This document shows, in pieces, positions 1 to 7,233 of a stretch of 15,457 bases of DNA. Position 1 is the first letter of the stretch, and each line of letters begins with the position of its first letter. The position numbers and the translations under genes are program-made. Origin of the DNA: Phascolarctobacterium_A sp902463975 (GTDB taxonomy: Bacteria; Bacillota; Negativicutes; Acidaminococcales; Acidaminococcaceae); the NCBI RefSeq assembly GCF_902463975.1, contig NZ_CABQHJ010000043.1, forward strand, positions 1 to 15,457, written 5' to 3'. Below the pieces are notes generated by a model. The model searched no databases and had not been told where the DNA came from. It saw only the letters and a program-made list of their open reading frames with translations.

Positions 1-66
1 ATCTTGAGAAATATCAAAGCTAATTTTGCTGGAATTATGATGGTTCCCTTATCAAAATCACTTTGA
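1..66 (+). CDS. possible 3' end of an upstream gene (partial)
   Basis: Only one of the three forward frames is open from the window edge. It gives about 21 residues ending in VPLSKSL before a TGA at 64-66. The stop lies 46 bases before the next start codon, which would suit the tail of an upstream gene in the same direction. The fragment is too short to assign to a family, and an open frame of this length can occur by chance, so this is a weak call. Confidence 0.25.
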   Translation: MLRNIKANFAGIMMVPLSKSL

Positions 67-112
67 AAAATTTTTAGCGTGTAATGACGCATAACGAATG
101 AGGTGAATTTTA

Positions 113-841
113 ATGATACAAGCAATTAAAATATTAGGCGTACCTGTACACGCAATGACTATGCAGGAGGCAGTAAAAACGCTTGAAGAAAGAATGCTCG
201 CCAAGGAGCAGACCTTCGTTGTTACGGCGAATGCAGAAATCATTATGATGTGCCAGGAAAACGCAGATTACAAGAAAATCATCTGCGAGGATGCGGAGCT
301 GGTGCTGCCCGACGGCGCCGGTGCCGTGTGGGCAGGCAGACACCTGGGCTACAAGGTGCCGGAGCGTGTAGCAGGCTTTGACCTCTATAACGAGCTGTTG
401 GATTTATCGGCGCACAAGGGCTACAAGGCGTACTTTTTCGGCGGCAGTCCGGGAATTGCCGAAGCTGCGAAGGCGAAGGCTGAGGAGCTTTATCCGGGCG
501 TACAGGTAGTAGGCTGCCACAACGGTTACTTTAATGATGAGGATGTGCCGCAGATTATTGCGGACATCAACACCAGCGGTGCAGATATGCTTTTCGTTGC
601 CTTGGGCGCACCGAAGCAGGAAAAATGGCTGGTGGCACACCGCGCGGAGCTGAACGCCAAAATTCTGATGGGCATCGGCGGCAGCTTTGACGTGCTCGCC
701 GGCAAAATGGAGCGCGCACCGAAATGGATGCAGGATGCTTCTTTGGAATGGGCCTTCCGCCTGTACAAGCAGCCCAGCCGTTTTATGCGCATGATGGCGT
801 TGCCTAAGTTTGTAATCAAGGTAATGGCGTCTAAGTTTTAG
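113..841 (+). CDS. WecG/TagA/CpsF family glycosyltransferase
   Basis: Family GT26 enzyme that transfers a hexosamine, typically ManNAc or ManNAc-uronate, from a UDP-sugar to an undecaprenyl-pyrophosphate-linked acceptor at the inner face of the membrane, in teichoic-acid, capsule or enterobacterial-common-antigen-like assembly. The 242 residues cover the whole family length. Visible hallmarks are TANAE at 38-42 (conserved Thr38 and Asn40), PDGAG at 66-70 with Asp67 as the probable catalytic base, PERVAGFD near 83-90, FFGG, GAPKQEKW, and a C-terminal block GIGGSFDVLAG...RAPKWMQ...LEWAFRLYKQPSRF. The C-terminal basic/hydrophobic tail is the part that anchors TagA to membranes. The start has AGGTGA seven bases upstream. 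The family is certain; sugar and acceptor are not readable from sequence. It is transcriptionally separated from psd by a terminator. Confidence 0.93.
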   Translation: MIQAIKILGVPVHAMTMQEAVKTLEERMLAKEQTFVVTANAEIIMMCQENADYKKIICEDAELVLPDGAGAVWAGRHLGYKVPERVAGFDLYNELLDLSAHKGYKAYFFGGSPGIAEAAKAKAEELYPGVQVVGCHNGYFNDEDVPQIIADINTSGADMLFVALGAPKQEKWLVAHRAELNAKILMGIGGSFDVLAGKMERAPKWMQDASLEWAFRLYKQPSRFMRMMALPKFVIKVMASKF

Positions 842-871
842 GCTATACTGCAAGAACATTGTGCTTGTCAA

Positions 872-893
872 AAGTGCTAAGAATTTTACACTT
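872..893. repeat. imperfect inverted repeat after the glycosyltransferase
   Basis: AAGTG-c-TAA and TTACACTT are complementary apart from one bulged C, separated by GAATT. No T-run follows, so it is not a normal intrinsic terminator. It lies just ahead of the strong terminator at 926-957 and may be a folded 3'-UTR element or a protein site. Confidence 0.3.
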
Positions 894-925
894 ATATAGA
901 CAAAAGCAGGTTGGTGTATTATAAT

Positions 926-957
926 AAAGTGATGGAAGTAGCATTCCATCACTTTTT
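926..957 (+). terminator. intrinsic terminator of the WecG/TagA-type gene
   Basis: Perfect 12-bp stem (AAAGTGATGGAA / TTCCATCACTTT) with a six-base loop, running straight into a T-tract. It isolates the glycosyltransferase gene from the psd operon. Confidence 0.9.
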
Positions 958-969
958 ATATCCGCAAAA

Positions 970-991
970 AAACAGACTGCACAGTCAGTTT
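970..991. repeat. near-palindrome upstream of psd
   Basis: Two 10-base arms, AAACAGACTG and CAGTCAGTTT, face each other across a 2-base centre with one mismatch. The position, about 65 bases ahead of the psd start and just after the preceding terminator, suits an operator or upstream activator site. I see no convincing -35/-10 pair in 958-1055, so the psd promoter itself stays unplaced. Confidence 0.3.
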
Positions 992-1055
992 GAGGTCGTT
1001 TGCTGATATGAAATTTTAGATTAAAAGAAATATTCGCAGGAAAGCGAGGCTTTAT

Positions 1056-1688
1056 ATGTTTATTGTAAAAGATGGTTATATTTATGTTGGTGTTTCTCTG
1101 TTGTTGGCTGCAATAGTATATTATTTCTTCGGCGCTGTGTGGGCCGTAATCCCTGTAGTGCTGGCATTATACTTTGCCTACTTCTTCCGTGATTTCCACC
1201 GCGTTACGCCTTATGATCCCAACATCCTGTATTCGCCTGCAGACGGTACGGTAATGGGCGTAGATGAAATTTTTGATGATGAATATCTCAACGAGCCTGC
1301 GATTAAGGTAACTATTTTCCTTTCCGTATTCAACGTGCATACCAACCGTGCGCCGCTCGACGGCGAAATCAAATATCAGCGCTATACCTGCGGTCAGTTC
1401 GTGCCTGCGTATGAGAAAAACGCTTCTTTTGAAAACGAGCGTCATGCTATCGGTATGGATAATGGCCGTATGCGTTTCCTGGTAATCCAGATTGCCGGTC
1501 TGCTGGCACGCCGTATCGTTTCCTGGGTAACTGTAGGAACCAACCTCAAACAGGGTGAAACCTACGGTATGATCAAATTTGGCTCCAGCACGGAGCTGGT
1601 TGTGCCCAGAAATGTTGAAATCACCGTTAAGAAGGGTGATAAGGTTGTTGGCGGTATTACCGTAGTGGGGAGGGTTAAAGAACAATGA
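1056..1688 (+). CDS. psd: phosphatidylserine decarboxylase proenzyme (short type)
   Basis: Converts phosphatidylserine to phosphatidylethanolamine at the cytoplasmic membrane, the last step of PE synthesis. At 210 residues this is the short PSD-A type. Residues 8-43 form a hydrophobic N-terminal anchor of one to two segments, followed by YFFRDFHR. SPADG at 60-64 supplies Asp63 and FNVHTNR at 92-98 supplies His95. FGSS at 175-178 is the self-cleavage site, where Ser177 becomes the pyruvoyl group, so the enzyme is made as a proenzyme cut into beta and alpha chains. QIAGLLARRIV (145-155) is also typical. GAGG lies six bases before the ATG. The stop overlaps the pssA start (ATGA), so the two genes making and consuming phosphatidylserine are translationally coupled. 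Confidence 0.96.
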   Translation: MFIVKDGYIYVGVSLLLAAIVYYFFGAVWAVIPVVLALYFAYFFRDFHRVTPYDPNILYSPADGTVMGVDEIFDDEYLNEPAIKVTIFLSVFNVHTNRAPLDGEIKYQRYTCGQFVPAYEKNASFENERHAIGMDNGRMRFLVIQIAGLLARRIVSWVTVGTNLKQGETYGMIKFGSSTELVVPRNVEITVKKGDKVVGGITVVGRVKEQ

Positions 1689-2368
1689 ACTGGCGTCGTC
1701 TGATTCCGAACAGCATCAGCTCTGCGAGCCTTATTTTCGGTGTGCTGTCTATCTTTAAAACTATCGAGGGTGATTTCTTCCTTGCCCCCGTTTTCATCGT
1801 AATCGCTGTAATTTTTGATTCTATGGATGGCCGTGCTGCCCGCGCTCTCGGCGTTGGCGGCGGTGACTTCGGCAAGGAGATGGATTCTCTTTGCGATATG
1901 TGCTCCTTCGGCGTTGCGCCTGCCATCATGATTTATATGTATGGCCTGCAGGAGCTGGGCCTTGCAGGTCAGGTTATCGCCGCACTCTTCGCTGTAGGCG
2001 GCTGCCTGCGTCTGGCACGCTTCAACTGCAACACCGGTGTTGTACATGGTTATTTTCAGGGCATGCCTATTCCGGCAGGTGCCTGCTTCTTGGCAACCTA
2101 TGTTGTTTCCGGATATCAATTCGCTCCGTCTGTCCTGGCAGCAGTTACTCTGGTAATTGCCTGCATCATGTACAGCGAGGTCAAATTCCCGGATTTCAAG
2201 GGCAAGGGTAATCCTATGTACCGTCTGCCTGTAATCATTGCTGTAATTGTCGGTGCCGTAATGCTGTACGAGCGTCCCGGTGCGTGGCCGTTTGTAGCAA
2301 TGTTCACCTATACGCTGGCAGGCATTGTAAACCATGTTTACCGTGCTCTTACAGGTAAGAACAAATAA
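1685..2368 (+). CDS. pssA: CDP-diacylglycerol-serine O-phosphatidyltransferase
   Basis: Integral membrane enzyme that joins CDP-diacylglycerol and L-serine to give phosphatidylserine, the substrate of the overlapping psd product. It belongs to the CDP-alcohol phosphatidyltransferase family: the acidic motif is visible with Asp45, Asp48-Gly49, Ala52-Arg53, Gly63, Asp67 and Asp71, followed by the PssA-typical DSLCDMCSFGVAPA (67-80). About six further hydrophobic segments span the rest, and the 227-residue length is normal for the Gram-positive-type PssA. The stretch between AR and the conserved Gly is nine residues, GVGGGDF included, whereas the usual family spacing is eight. Its start lies in the psd stop (ATGA) and the next gene starts 31 bases after its stop, indicating one transcript. 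Confidence 0.96.
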   Translation: MNWRRLIPNSISSASLIFGVLSIFKTIEGDFFLAPVFIVIAVIFDSMDGRAARALGVGGGDFGKEMDSLCDMCSFGVAPAIMIYMYGLQELGLAGQVIAALFAVGGCLRLARFNCNTGVVHGYFQGMPIPAGACFLATYVVSGYQFAPSVLAAVTLVIACIMYSEVKFPDFKGKGNPMYRLPVIIAVIVGAVMLYERPGAWPFVAMFTYTLAGIVNHVYRALTGKNK

Positions 2369-2399
2369 TTTGCCGTTAGGGGAGTAAAGGAGATTTTTG

Positions 2400-3692
2400 A
2401 TGTATACAGCTTTTGATATAATCATGATACCTTTGCAGCTATTGATTATATTTTTTACGCTCTACTACTTTTTTGTTTCTTGGTTCGGCCTGTTCGGCAA
2501 GAAGAAGGAAGTTAAGATATATAATGAAAGCAAAACCTTTGCCTTGATTGCCTGTGCGCATAATGAGGAAAGAGTTATTGCCCAGTTAGTAGATAACCTG
2601 CGTCGTCTGAATTATAATGACGCTTTATATGATATCTATGTTGTTGCAGATAACTGCTCGGACAAAACCGCAGAGGTTGCACGCAAGGCCGGCGCGCTGG
2701 TGCATGAGCGCTTCAGCGAAACCGGCAAGGGCAAGGGCTTTGCTCTCGCGTGGATGTTCGACAGACTGTTCAAGCTGGATAAAAAGTATGATGCGGTTTG
2801 CGTTTTCGATGCCGATAACCTGGTGCATCCCAACTTCCTGCAGGAGATGAACAGCCGTCTGTGCAACGGCGAACGCATTATCCAAGGCTATATGGATGCC
2901 AAAAACCCGACTGATACCTGGGTAAGCGGCGTATTTGCAATTTCCTTCTGGATTGTTAACCATGTATGGAGCTTGGCAAAGTACAACATGGGCCTGTCCT
3001 GCTGCCTTGGCGGCACCGGCATGTGCTTTGATACCGAGGTATTGAAGCGTTACGGCTGGCGTGCAACCTGCCTGACCGAGGATATGGAGTTCACCATTCA
3101 GGCGATGATGGAAGGTATTCCTACAACCTGGGCGCATGATGCAATCATCTATGACGAAAAGCCGCTGACCTTCAAGCAGACCTGGAACCAGCGTAAGCGT
3201 TGGTCGCAGGGTCACTTTGACGTTGCGGACCGCTATCTCATCCCGATGATCAAAAAAGCAATCAAGACACGCAATATTGTCATGCTGGACTGCTCTGTGA
3301 ACCTCATTCAGCCGTACTTCCTGATGATTTCCACGTTCTTTGTGCTTTGCAGCTATATTTATAACTTCTATCCGTTCTACACCAATATCCTGTATACCAT
3401 TATTCCGGTAGAGGTTTGGACCTTGGTTGGTATTGGCCAGTATATTTTCCCGGTAGCGGTACTGTGGAAAATCCGTGCTTCCTTCAAGTCCTGGATGTAT
3501 CTGCTGCTGTATCCGCTGTTTATTTACAGCTGGATTCCTATTACAGCCCTTGGTTGGTGGCACCGCCATGACCATGAGTGGAGCCACACGCTGCACACCC
3601 GCGGCATCAGCTTCGACGATGTAATTATTCCCGAGGACGCAGTAAATGACGGTCCTAAGGAAGTAGTCTTTGCCAAAAAGGACGAAAAATAA
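2400..3692 (+). CDS. membrane-bound family 2 glycosyltransferase
   Basis: GT2 enzyme of the BcsA/hyaluronan-synthase-like type, which adds sugars from a nucleotide-sugar at the cytoplasmic face of the membrane. Residues 4-30 are an N-terminal membrane segment. The catalytic domain shows ADNCSD (Asp84), DAD (137-139, metal binding), TED (226-228, with the catalytic-base Asp228) and QRKRW (264-268), the D,D,D,QxxRW pattern of processive members. Three to four membrane segments fill roughly 295-390, and the C-terminal tail is charged. A TTG lies directly before the ATG; I take the ATG because AAGGAG then sits at seven bases rather than four. It shares an operon with psd-pssA and may glycosylate a lipid or export a surface glycan. 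The product cannot be told from sequence. Confidence 0.9.
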   Translation: MYTAFDIIMIPLQLLIIFFTLYYFFVSWFGLFGKKKEVKIYNESKTFALIACAHNEERVIAQLVDNLRRLNYNDALYDIYVVADNCSDKTAEVARKAGALVHERFSETGKGKGFALAWMFDRLFKLDKKYDAVCVFDADNLVHPNFLQEMNSRLCNGERIIQGYMDAKNPTDTWVSGVFAISFWIVNHVWSLAKYNMGLSCCLGGTGMCFDTEVLKRYGWRATCLTEDMEFTIQAMMEGIPTTWAHDAIIYDEKPLTFKQTWNQRKRWSQGHFDVADRYLIPMIKKAIKTRNIVMLDCSVNLIQPYFLMISTFFVLCSYIYNFYPFYTNILYTIIPVEVWTLVGIGQYIFPVAVLWKIRASFKSWMYLLLYPLFIYSWIPITALGWWHRHDHEWSHTLHTRGISFDDVIIPEDAVNDGPKEVVFAKKDEK

Positions 3693-3699
3693 GTTTTAT

Positions 3700-3731
3700 A
3701 AGCACTTCTGCGCAAGCGGGAGTGCTTTTTT
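3700..3731 (+). terminator. intrinsic terminator of the psd-pssA-glycosyltransferase operon
   Basis: Twelve paired positions (AAGCACTTCTGC with GCGGGAGTGCTT, two of them G-U) close on a GCAA tetraloop and run into six Ts. It begins eight bases after the glycosyltransferase stop. Confidence 0.9.
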
Positions 3732-3753
3732 AGTGCGCAAAGGCAGGTAAACA

Positions 3754-3762
3754 TGATATAAT
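3754..3762 (+). promoter_or_regulatory. extended -10 promoter for the HAD phosphatase gene
   Basis: TGA-TATAAT gives a perfect -10 hexamer with the extended TGn element. The -35 region 17 bases upstream (TGCGCA) is poor, as is usual for extended -10 promoters. Expected start of transcription is near 3769, about 55 bases ahead of the gene and just after the preceding terminator. Confidence 0.6.
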
Positions 3763-3824
3763 AAATTTATTATGCTTATGCAAATTTTATGAAGATGAGC
3801 TAAAAGAGCAGAGAGGATATGAAG

Positions 3825-4472
3825 ATGCAGATTAAGGGAATACTTTTTGATTTTGACGGCACTATTGCCAATACCATAGATTTGATTATTGCCACCTTTG
3901 AGCACACCTGCCGTGAGGTGCTGGGCTTTACACCGGAGCGTGAAAAGATTGTGGCTACCTTCGGCCTGCCGTTGCCGGAGGCTATGATTGCGCTTTCCGG
4001 TAAGCCGGAGCTGGTGGAAACTATGCTCGACGCTTACAGGGAATATAATAACGCACATCACGATGATATGATTCGTCCTATCCCCGGCGTGAAGGAAACA
4101 CTGGAGCAGCTGAAAGCACAGGGCATTAAGCTGGCGGTGGTTACCTCCAAGAAGCCGCCGATGCTGCGCCGTGGCATGGACTGCCTGCAGCTGACGCAGT
4201 ATTTTGATGCGACCATTGCCTTGGGCGATACAAAGGAGAGTAAGCCGCATCCCGAGCCGATGCTGGCAGCCTGCGCCAAGTTGGGCCTGCAGCCAGAGGA
4301 GTGCCTGTGCGTCGGCGACAGTCCCTTTGATTTGCAGAGCGGACGCAGTGCGGGGGCGAAAACCGTTGCCGTGCGCTATACGGCCTTTGGCTGGGAAAAG
4401 CTGCTGGAGGAGGGCAGGCCGGATCTTGTGATTGCAAGGCCGGAGGAGCTGCTGGAGCTTGTGGAGAAGTAA
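3825..4472 (+). CDS. HAD-superfamily hydrolase, PpaX/Gph-like
   Basis: Haloacid-dehalogenase phosphatase with an alpha-helical C1 cap, most like pyrophosphatase PpaX or phosphoglycolate phosphatase. Numbered from the chosen start, motif I is DFDGT (nucleophile Asp9, acid/base Asp11), motif II is VVTSKK with Thr107, motif III is Lys140 in ESKPHPEP, and motif IV is GDSPFD with Asp165 and Asp169. The cap lies at about 15-80. Length of 215 residues matches PpaX (about 216). An ATG two codons earlier (3819) is also in frame, but GAGAGG would then sit only two bases away; from 3825 it is at eight. The real substrate among pyrophosphate, phosphoglycolate and sugar phosphates cannot be decided. It is a single-gene unit between two promoters, with no good terminator after it. 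Confidence 0.88.
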   Translation: MQIKGILFDFDGTIANTIDLIIATFEHTCREVLGFTPEREKIVATFGLPLPEAMIALSGKPELVETMLDAYREYNNAHHDDMIRPIPGVKETLEQLKAQGIKLAVVTSKKPPMLRRGMDCLQLTQYFDATIALGDTKESKPHPEPMLAACAKLGLQPEECLCVGDSPFDLQSGRSAGAKTVAVRYTAFGWEKLLEEGRPDLVIARPEELLELVEK

Positions 4473-4496
4473 TTAAAGTTTTTAATGAAAATATAT

Positions 4497-4525
4497 TTGT
4501 TAAAACTATTTTTATCGAGTATAAT
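4497..4525 (+). promoter_or_regulatory. housekeeping-type promoter of the AlbA_2 ATP-binding gene
   Basis: TTGTTA and TATAAT are separated by exactly 17 bases. Transcription would start near 4532 and leave a leader of almost 100 bases. The leader holds the 10-base palindrome AGAAATTTCT (4560-4569), a possible operator, but no obvious riboswitch fold. Confidence 0.7.
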
Positions 4526-4628
4526 GGACTTAAGAAGTTATGTGTTATATACGTTAACAAGAAATTTCTGTCAAGAATATTTTTAAAGCTATTTTTATTA
4601 TAAATTGCTGATTTGAAGGTGAGTTCCT

Positions 4629-6248
4629 ATGCTAGACTTTTTTAACATCGAAAAATACAAAGAAAATAATCGTTTGGAAGCAAAAGCGGCTGCCGTTGGC
4701 CTGCCGAAGAGTTTGTGGGCAACTTATTCTGCATTTGCTAATACTAATGGTGGTATAATTTTACTTGGTGTTACAGAAGATGCGCAACATCAGTTGCATG
4801 TTGAAGGTGTAAATGATGCTGATGCATTAGTAATAGACTTTTGGAATATCATCAACAATCAAAGCAAAATCAGTATCAATGTCCTTAACGATAAAGATGT
4901 TATAGTTCGTGAATTCGACGGTAAAAAGATCATTATTATTAGTGTACCGCGCGCGCAGAGATATGATAAGCCTATATACCTTGATGGTAATTTGTTTTCG
5001 TCATACAAACGCAATGGCGAGGGTGATTATCGCTGTACCAAAGAGGTTATTCAGGCAATGCTGCGCGATGCTTCGCCTAAAACACAGGATATGCTTGTGT
5101 TAGGAAACATGAATTTAGATGTCTTTGATAAAGATACTATTAAACGTTACCGCATAAGAATGCAGGGGATAAGACCGGGGCATGTTTGGGAAGCACTTGA
5201 AGATGTTGATTTTCTCTATCGTATAGGAGCAGTCGGCAGAGATGCTGATGGTAAATTACATCCTACTGCTGCAGGCTTGTTGATGTTCGGGTACGAGTAT
5301 GAGATTGTAAGAGAATATCCGCATTACTTTTTGGATTATCGCGAAAAGCTGGATGATGATACTCGTTGGAGTGATAGGTTTGTTTCTAGTTCCGGTGATT
5401 GGAGCGGTAATATATATGATTTTTATTTCCGTGTATATAACCGCATTGCTCAGTCTGTTAAAGTACCGTTTGCTTTAGACGGGATAAGTCGCATTGATGA
5501 TACAGAATTGCATAAGGCTTTAAGAGAGGCTTTGGCAAATACCTTAATCAACGCTGATTACTATGGAAATACAGGTGTTGTTATTGAAAGAAACATTACC
5601 AGTATAACGATGACTAATGCCGGTACATTCAGAATTGATTTAGATGAAGCAATAAATGGCGGAATTTCCGATCCACGTAATTCCGGCTTAATAAAGATGT
5701 TTAGTCTAATAAATATAGGTGAACGTGCTGGCAGTGGTTTACCTATGATCTTTAAAGCTTGGACAGGTACTGATTTTGCTATGCCGGATATTACAGAAAA
5801 GGAAAATCCTGACAGGGTATGCTTGATATTACCTGTTGAAAGTTTGGGAGAAGTTGGGCTGACGAGTGCCCAATGTCCTAATAAAAATGCAAATGAAGGC
5901 TCTGATGTCCTAATAAATGAGTTGACGAGTGCCGGATGTCCTAATAAAAGTGCAAATGAAGGCTCTGATGTCCTAATAAATGAGTCGATGGGTGCCGGAT
6001 GTCCTAATAAAAGTGCAAATGAAGGCTCTAAACTAACGATAGATGATTCAACAGACAGTGAGATAGATAAGCAAAAGCAATTATTGAATATATTAGAGAA
6101 AAATCCACATATTACACAACATGTTATGGCTTTAGAGTTGAATACTACAGATAGAACCATTAGAAGAATGCTTGCATCATTACAAAAAACTGGTATCGTA
6201 AAACGTAAAGGTTCTAAGAAAAATGGTTATTGGCTTATTTTAAAATAA
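4629..6248 (+). CDS. AlbA_2/HATPase_c_4 ATP-binding protein with C-terminal winged helix
   Basis: Large predicted nucleic-acid-linked ATP-binding protein, usually annotated as a transcriptional regulator or RecG C-terminal-like protein. Residues about 12-130 form an AlbA_2 (Schlafen AlbA-like) domain, with LEAK at 16-19 and SAFANTNGG at 34-42. Residues about 290-375 form a GHKL-type ATPase domain: REALANTLINAD (299-310, Glu300, Asn304, Asn308) resembles the N-box, and NIGERAGSG (362-370) a glycine box. Residues 411-466 are a repeated linker (see repeat). Residues about 477-539 read as a winged helix with TTDRTIRRMLASLQKTG. AAGGTG lies seven bases before the ATG. The gene has its own promoter and terminator, and its codons are markedly more A/T-ending than those of both neighbours, which suggests acquisition. 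Members occur near defence and mobile genes, but no partner is present here and the role is unknown. Confidence 0.85.
   Translation: MLDFFNIEKYKENNRLEAKAAAVGLPKSLWATYSAFANTNGGIILLGVTEDAQHQLHVEGVNDADALVIDFWNIINNQSKISINVLNDKDVIVREFDGKKIIIISVPRAQRYDKPIYLDGNLFSSYKRNGEGDYRCTKEVIQAMLRDASPKTQDMLVLGNMNLDVFDKDTIKRYRIRMQGIRPGHVWEALEDVDFLYRIGAVGRDADGKLHPTAAGLLMFGYEYEIVREYPHYFLDYREKLDDDTRWSDRFVSSSGDWSGNIYDFYFRVYNRIAQSVKVPFALDGISRIDDTELHKALREALANTLINADYYGNTGVVIERNITSITMTNAGTFRIDLDEAINGGISDPRNSGLIKMFSLINIGERAGSGLPMIFKAWTGTDFAMPDITEKENPDRVCLILPVESLGEVGLTSAQCPNKNANEGSDVLINELTSAGCPNKSANEGSDVLINESMGAGCPNKSANEGSKLTIDDSTDSEIDKQKQLLNILEKNPHITQHVMALELNTTDRTIRRMLASLQKTGIVKRKGSKKNGYWLILK
5861..6029 (+). repeat. 63-bp in-frame tandem repeat, about 2.7 copies
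   Basis: Units begin at 5861, 5924 and 5987, exactly 63 bases apart, and the third breaks off after about 43 bases. Each unit encodes 21 residues with the core CPNKSANEGSDVLINE. Copies are nearly identical: the first has AAT where later ones have AGT (Asn to Ser) and the third starts with ATGGG instead of ACGAG. The repeat forms the polar linker between the ATPase and winged-helix domains. Because the unit is a multiple of three, copy-number change by slippage would lengthen or shorten the linker without a frameshift. Confidence 0.95.
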
Positions 6249-6256
6249 CCCACTTC

Positions 6257-6290
6257 GCACTCTCACACCTGCTGAGAGTGCTTTTTCTTT
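6257..6290 (+). terminator. intrinsic terminator after the AlbA_2 ATP-binding gene
   Basis: Nine perfect base pairs (GCACTCTCA / TGAGAGTGC) with a seven-base loop and a T-rich tail. It starts eight bases after the stop codon. Confidence 0.9.
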
Positions 6291-6294
6291 ACTC

Positions 6295-6328
6295 TTTAAA
6301 TTATGCCTTATTTATGGTATTATATAAT
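6295..6328 (+). promoter_or_regulatory. probable promoter of the seven-gene salvage operon
   Basis: TTTAAA, 17 bases, TATTAT preceded by TGG (extended -10) is the best reading. A perfect TATAAT overlaps it at 6323-6328 but has a poor -35. Either places the start near 6330-6335, leaving a leader of about 95 bases. The leader contains a small hairpin (GCATA-GATAT-TATGC, 6349-6363). I could not fit a SAM or SAH riboswitch to it. Confidence 0.55.
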
Positions 6329-6426
6329 AGAAAAAGTGTGGAGAATCTGCATAGATATTATGCGTAATAACATACTTCAGCAAACAGTTTTCATTATCAG
6401 ATTTAACTATAAGGGAGGCAAAGCAT

Positions 6427-7224
6427 ATGCGTAAAATTGCTATCATTGGCGGAACCGGTATTGATAATCCCGATACTTTGAAGGGATTCGAAAAGAAAAT
6501 TATAGAAACACCGTTTGGTAAGGCTTTGTGCAACATCGGCACAATGAGCGGTAATCAGGTGGTTTTCGTAAGCCGTCACGGCGTAGACCATTCCGTGCCG
6601 CCCCACAAGGTAAACTACCGTGCCAACATCTGGGCTATGAAGAGCCTGGGAACAGAGGAAATTTTTGCTACTACCGCAGTTGGCTCCCTCAACCCGGAGA
6701 TGAAGGCAGGTCACTTCGTAGTTTGCGACAACGTGCTGGACTTCACCAAGAGCCGTATCAACACCTTTTACGATTCCCCCGAGCGTGGTGTAGCGCACTG
6801 CGATTTCACCTATCCGTATTGCCCGACTCTGCGTGAGAAGGTTATCAAATGTCTGGAGAAAACGGATATCACTTTCCATAAGCATGGTGTTTATGTTTGC
6901 ACCGAAGGCCCGCGCTTTGAAAGTGCTGCCGAAATTAAAATGTTCGCCATGCTGGGTGGTGACCTGGTTGGCATGACCAATATGCCCGAGTCTATTCTGG
7001 CGCGTGAGGCAGAGATGTGCTACACTAACTGCTCCATCGTTACCAATATGGCTGCCGGCATTTCCCCGACACCGCTTTCCCATAAAGAGGTTTGCGACGC
7101 TATGGCACTGAGCATTAAGAATATGGAAAAGCTGATTCTGTCCTTCATCGCTTATGAAGAGCCGACTGAGGCGAAATGCAACTGCCATCACGCTATGCAG
7201 GAGTTTGGCGGCTTTAAGCTGTAA
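6427..7224 (+). CDS. MTAP-family nucleoside phosphorylase, probably 6-oxopurine type (methylthioinosine)
   Basis: Phosphorolyses a 5'-modified purine nucleoside to free base plus 5-substituted ribose-1-phosphate, the substrate of the next gene, mtnA. Family signs are GGTG (8-11), SRHG (49-52), PPHKVNYRAN (58-67), EGPRFE (160-165) and GMTNMPE (182-188); 265 residues is typical. The base-recognition segment reads VTNMAAG (205-211), with Asn207 where adenine-specific MTAPs have the Asp of TDYD. An Asn here is the feature of 6-oxopurine-binding PNPs and of methylthioinosine phosphorylase. With a deaminase (mtaD) four genes downstream, I infer action on methylthioinosine rather than MTA. Annotation pipelines may still name it mtnP. 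A Cys/His-rich tail (CNCHH, 251-255) is unusual. AGGGAGG sits eight bases before the ATG; it is first in the operon. Confidence 0.9.
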   Translation: MRKIAIIGGTGIDNPDTLKGFEKKIIETPFGKALCNIGTMSGNQVVFVSRHGVDHSVPPHKVNYRANIWAMKSLGTEEIFATTAVGSLNPEMKAGHFVVCDNVLDFTKSRINTFYDSPERGVAHCDFTYPYCPTLREKVIKCLEKTDITFHKHGVYVCTEGPRFESAAEIKMFAMLGGDLVGMTNMPESILAREAEMCYTNCSIVTNMAAGISPTPLSHKEVCDAMALSIKNMEKLILSFIAYEEPTEAKCNCHHAMQEFGGFKL

Positions 7225-7233
7225 GAGGTTGTT

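Noticed and set aside
2397..2399. TTG start of the glycosyltransferase
   Set aside because: The ATG directly following has better spacing to AAGGAG and is the stronger codon.
5861..6029. Regularly spaced repeats as a CRISPR array
   Set aside because: The units abut without unique spacers, are in frame and lie inside a coding sequence.
6329..6426. Possible SAM or SAH riboswitch ahead of the salvage operon
   Set aside because: Gene content made this worth a look, but the roughly 95-base leader shows only a 5-bp hairpin and no multi-helix core or terminator/anti-terminator pair.
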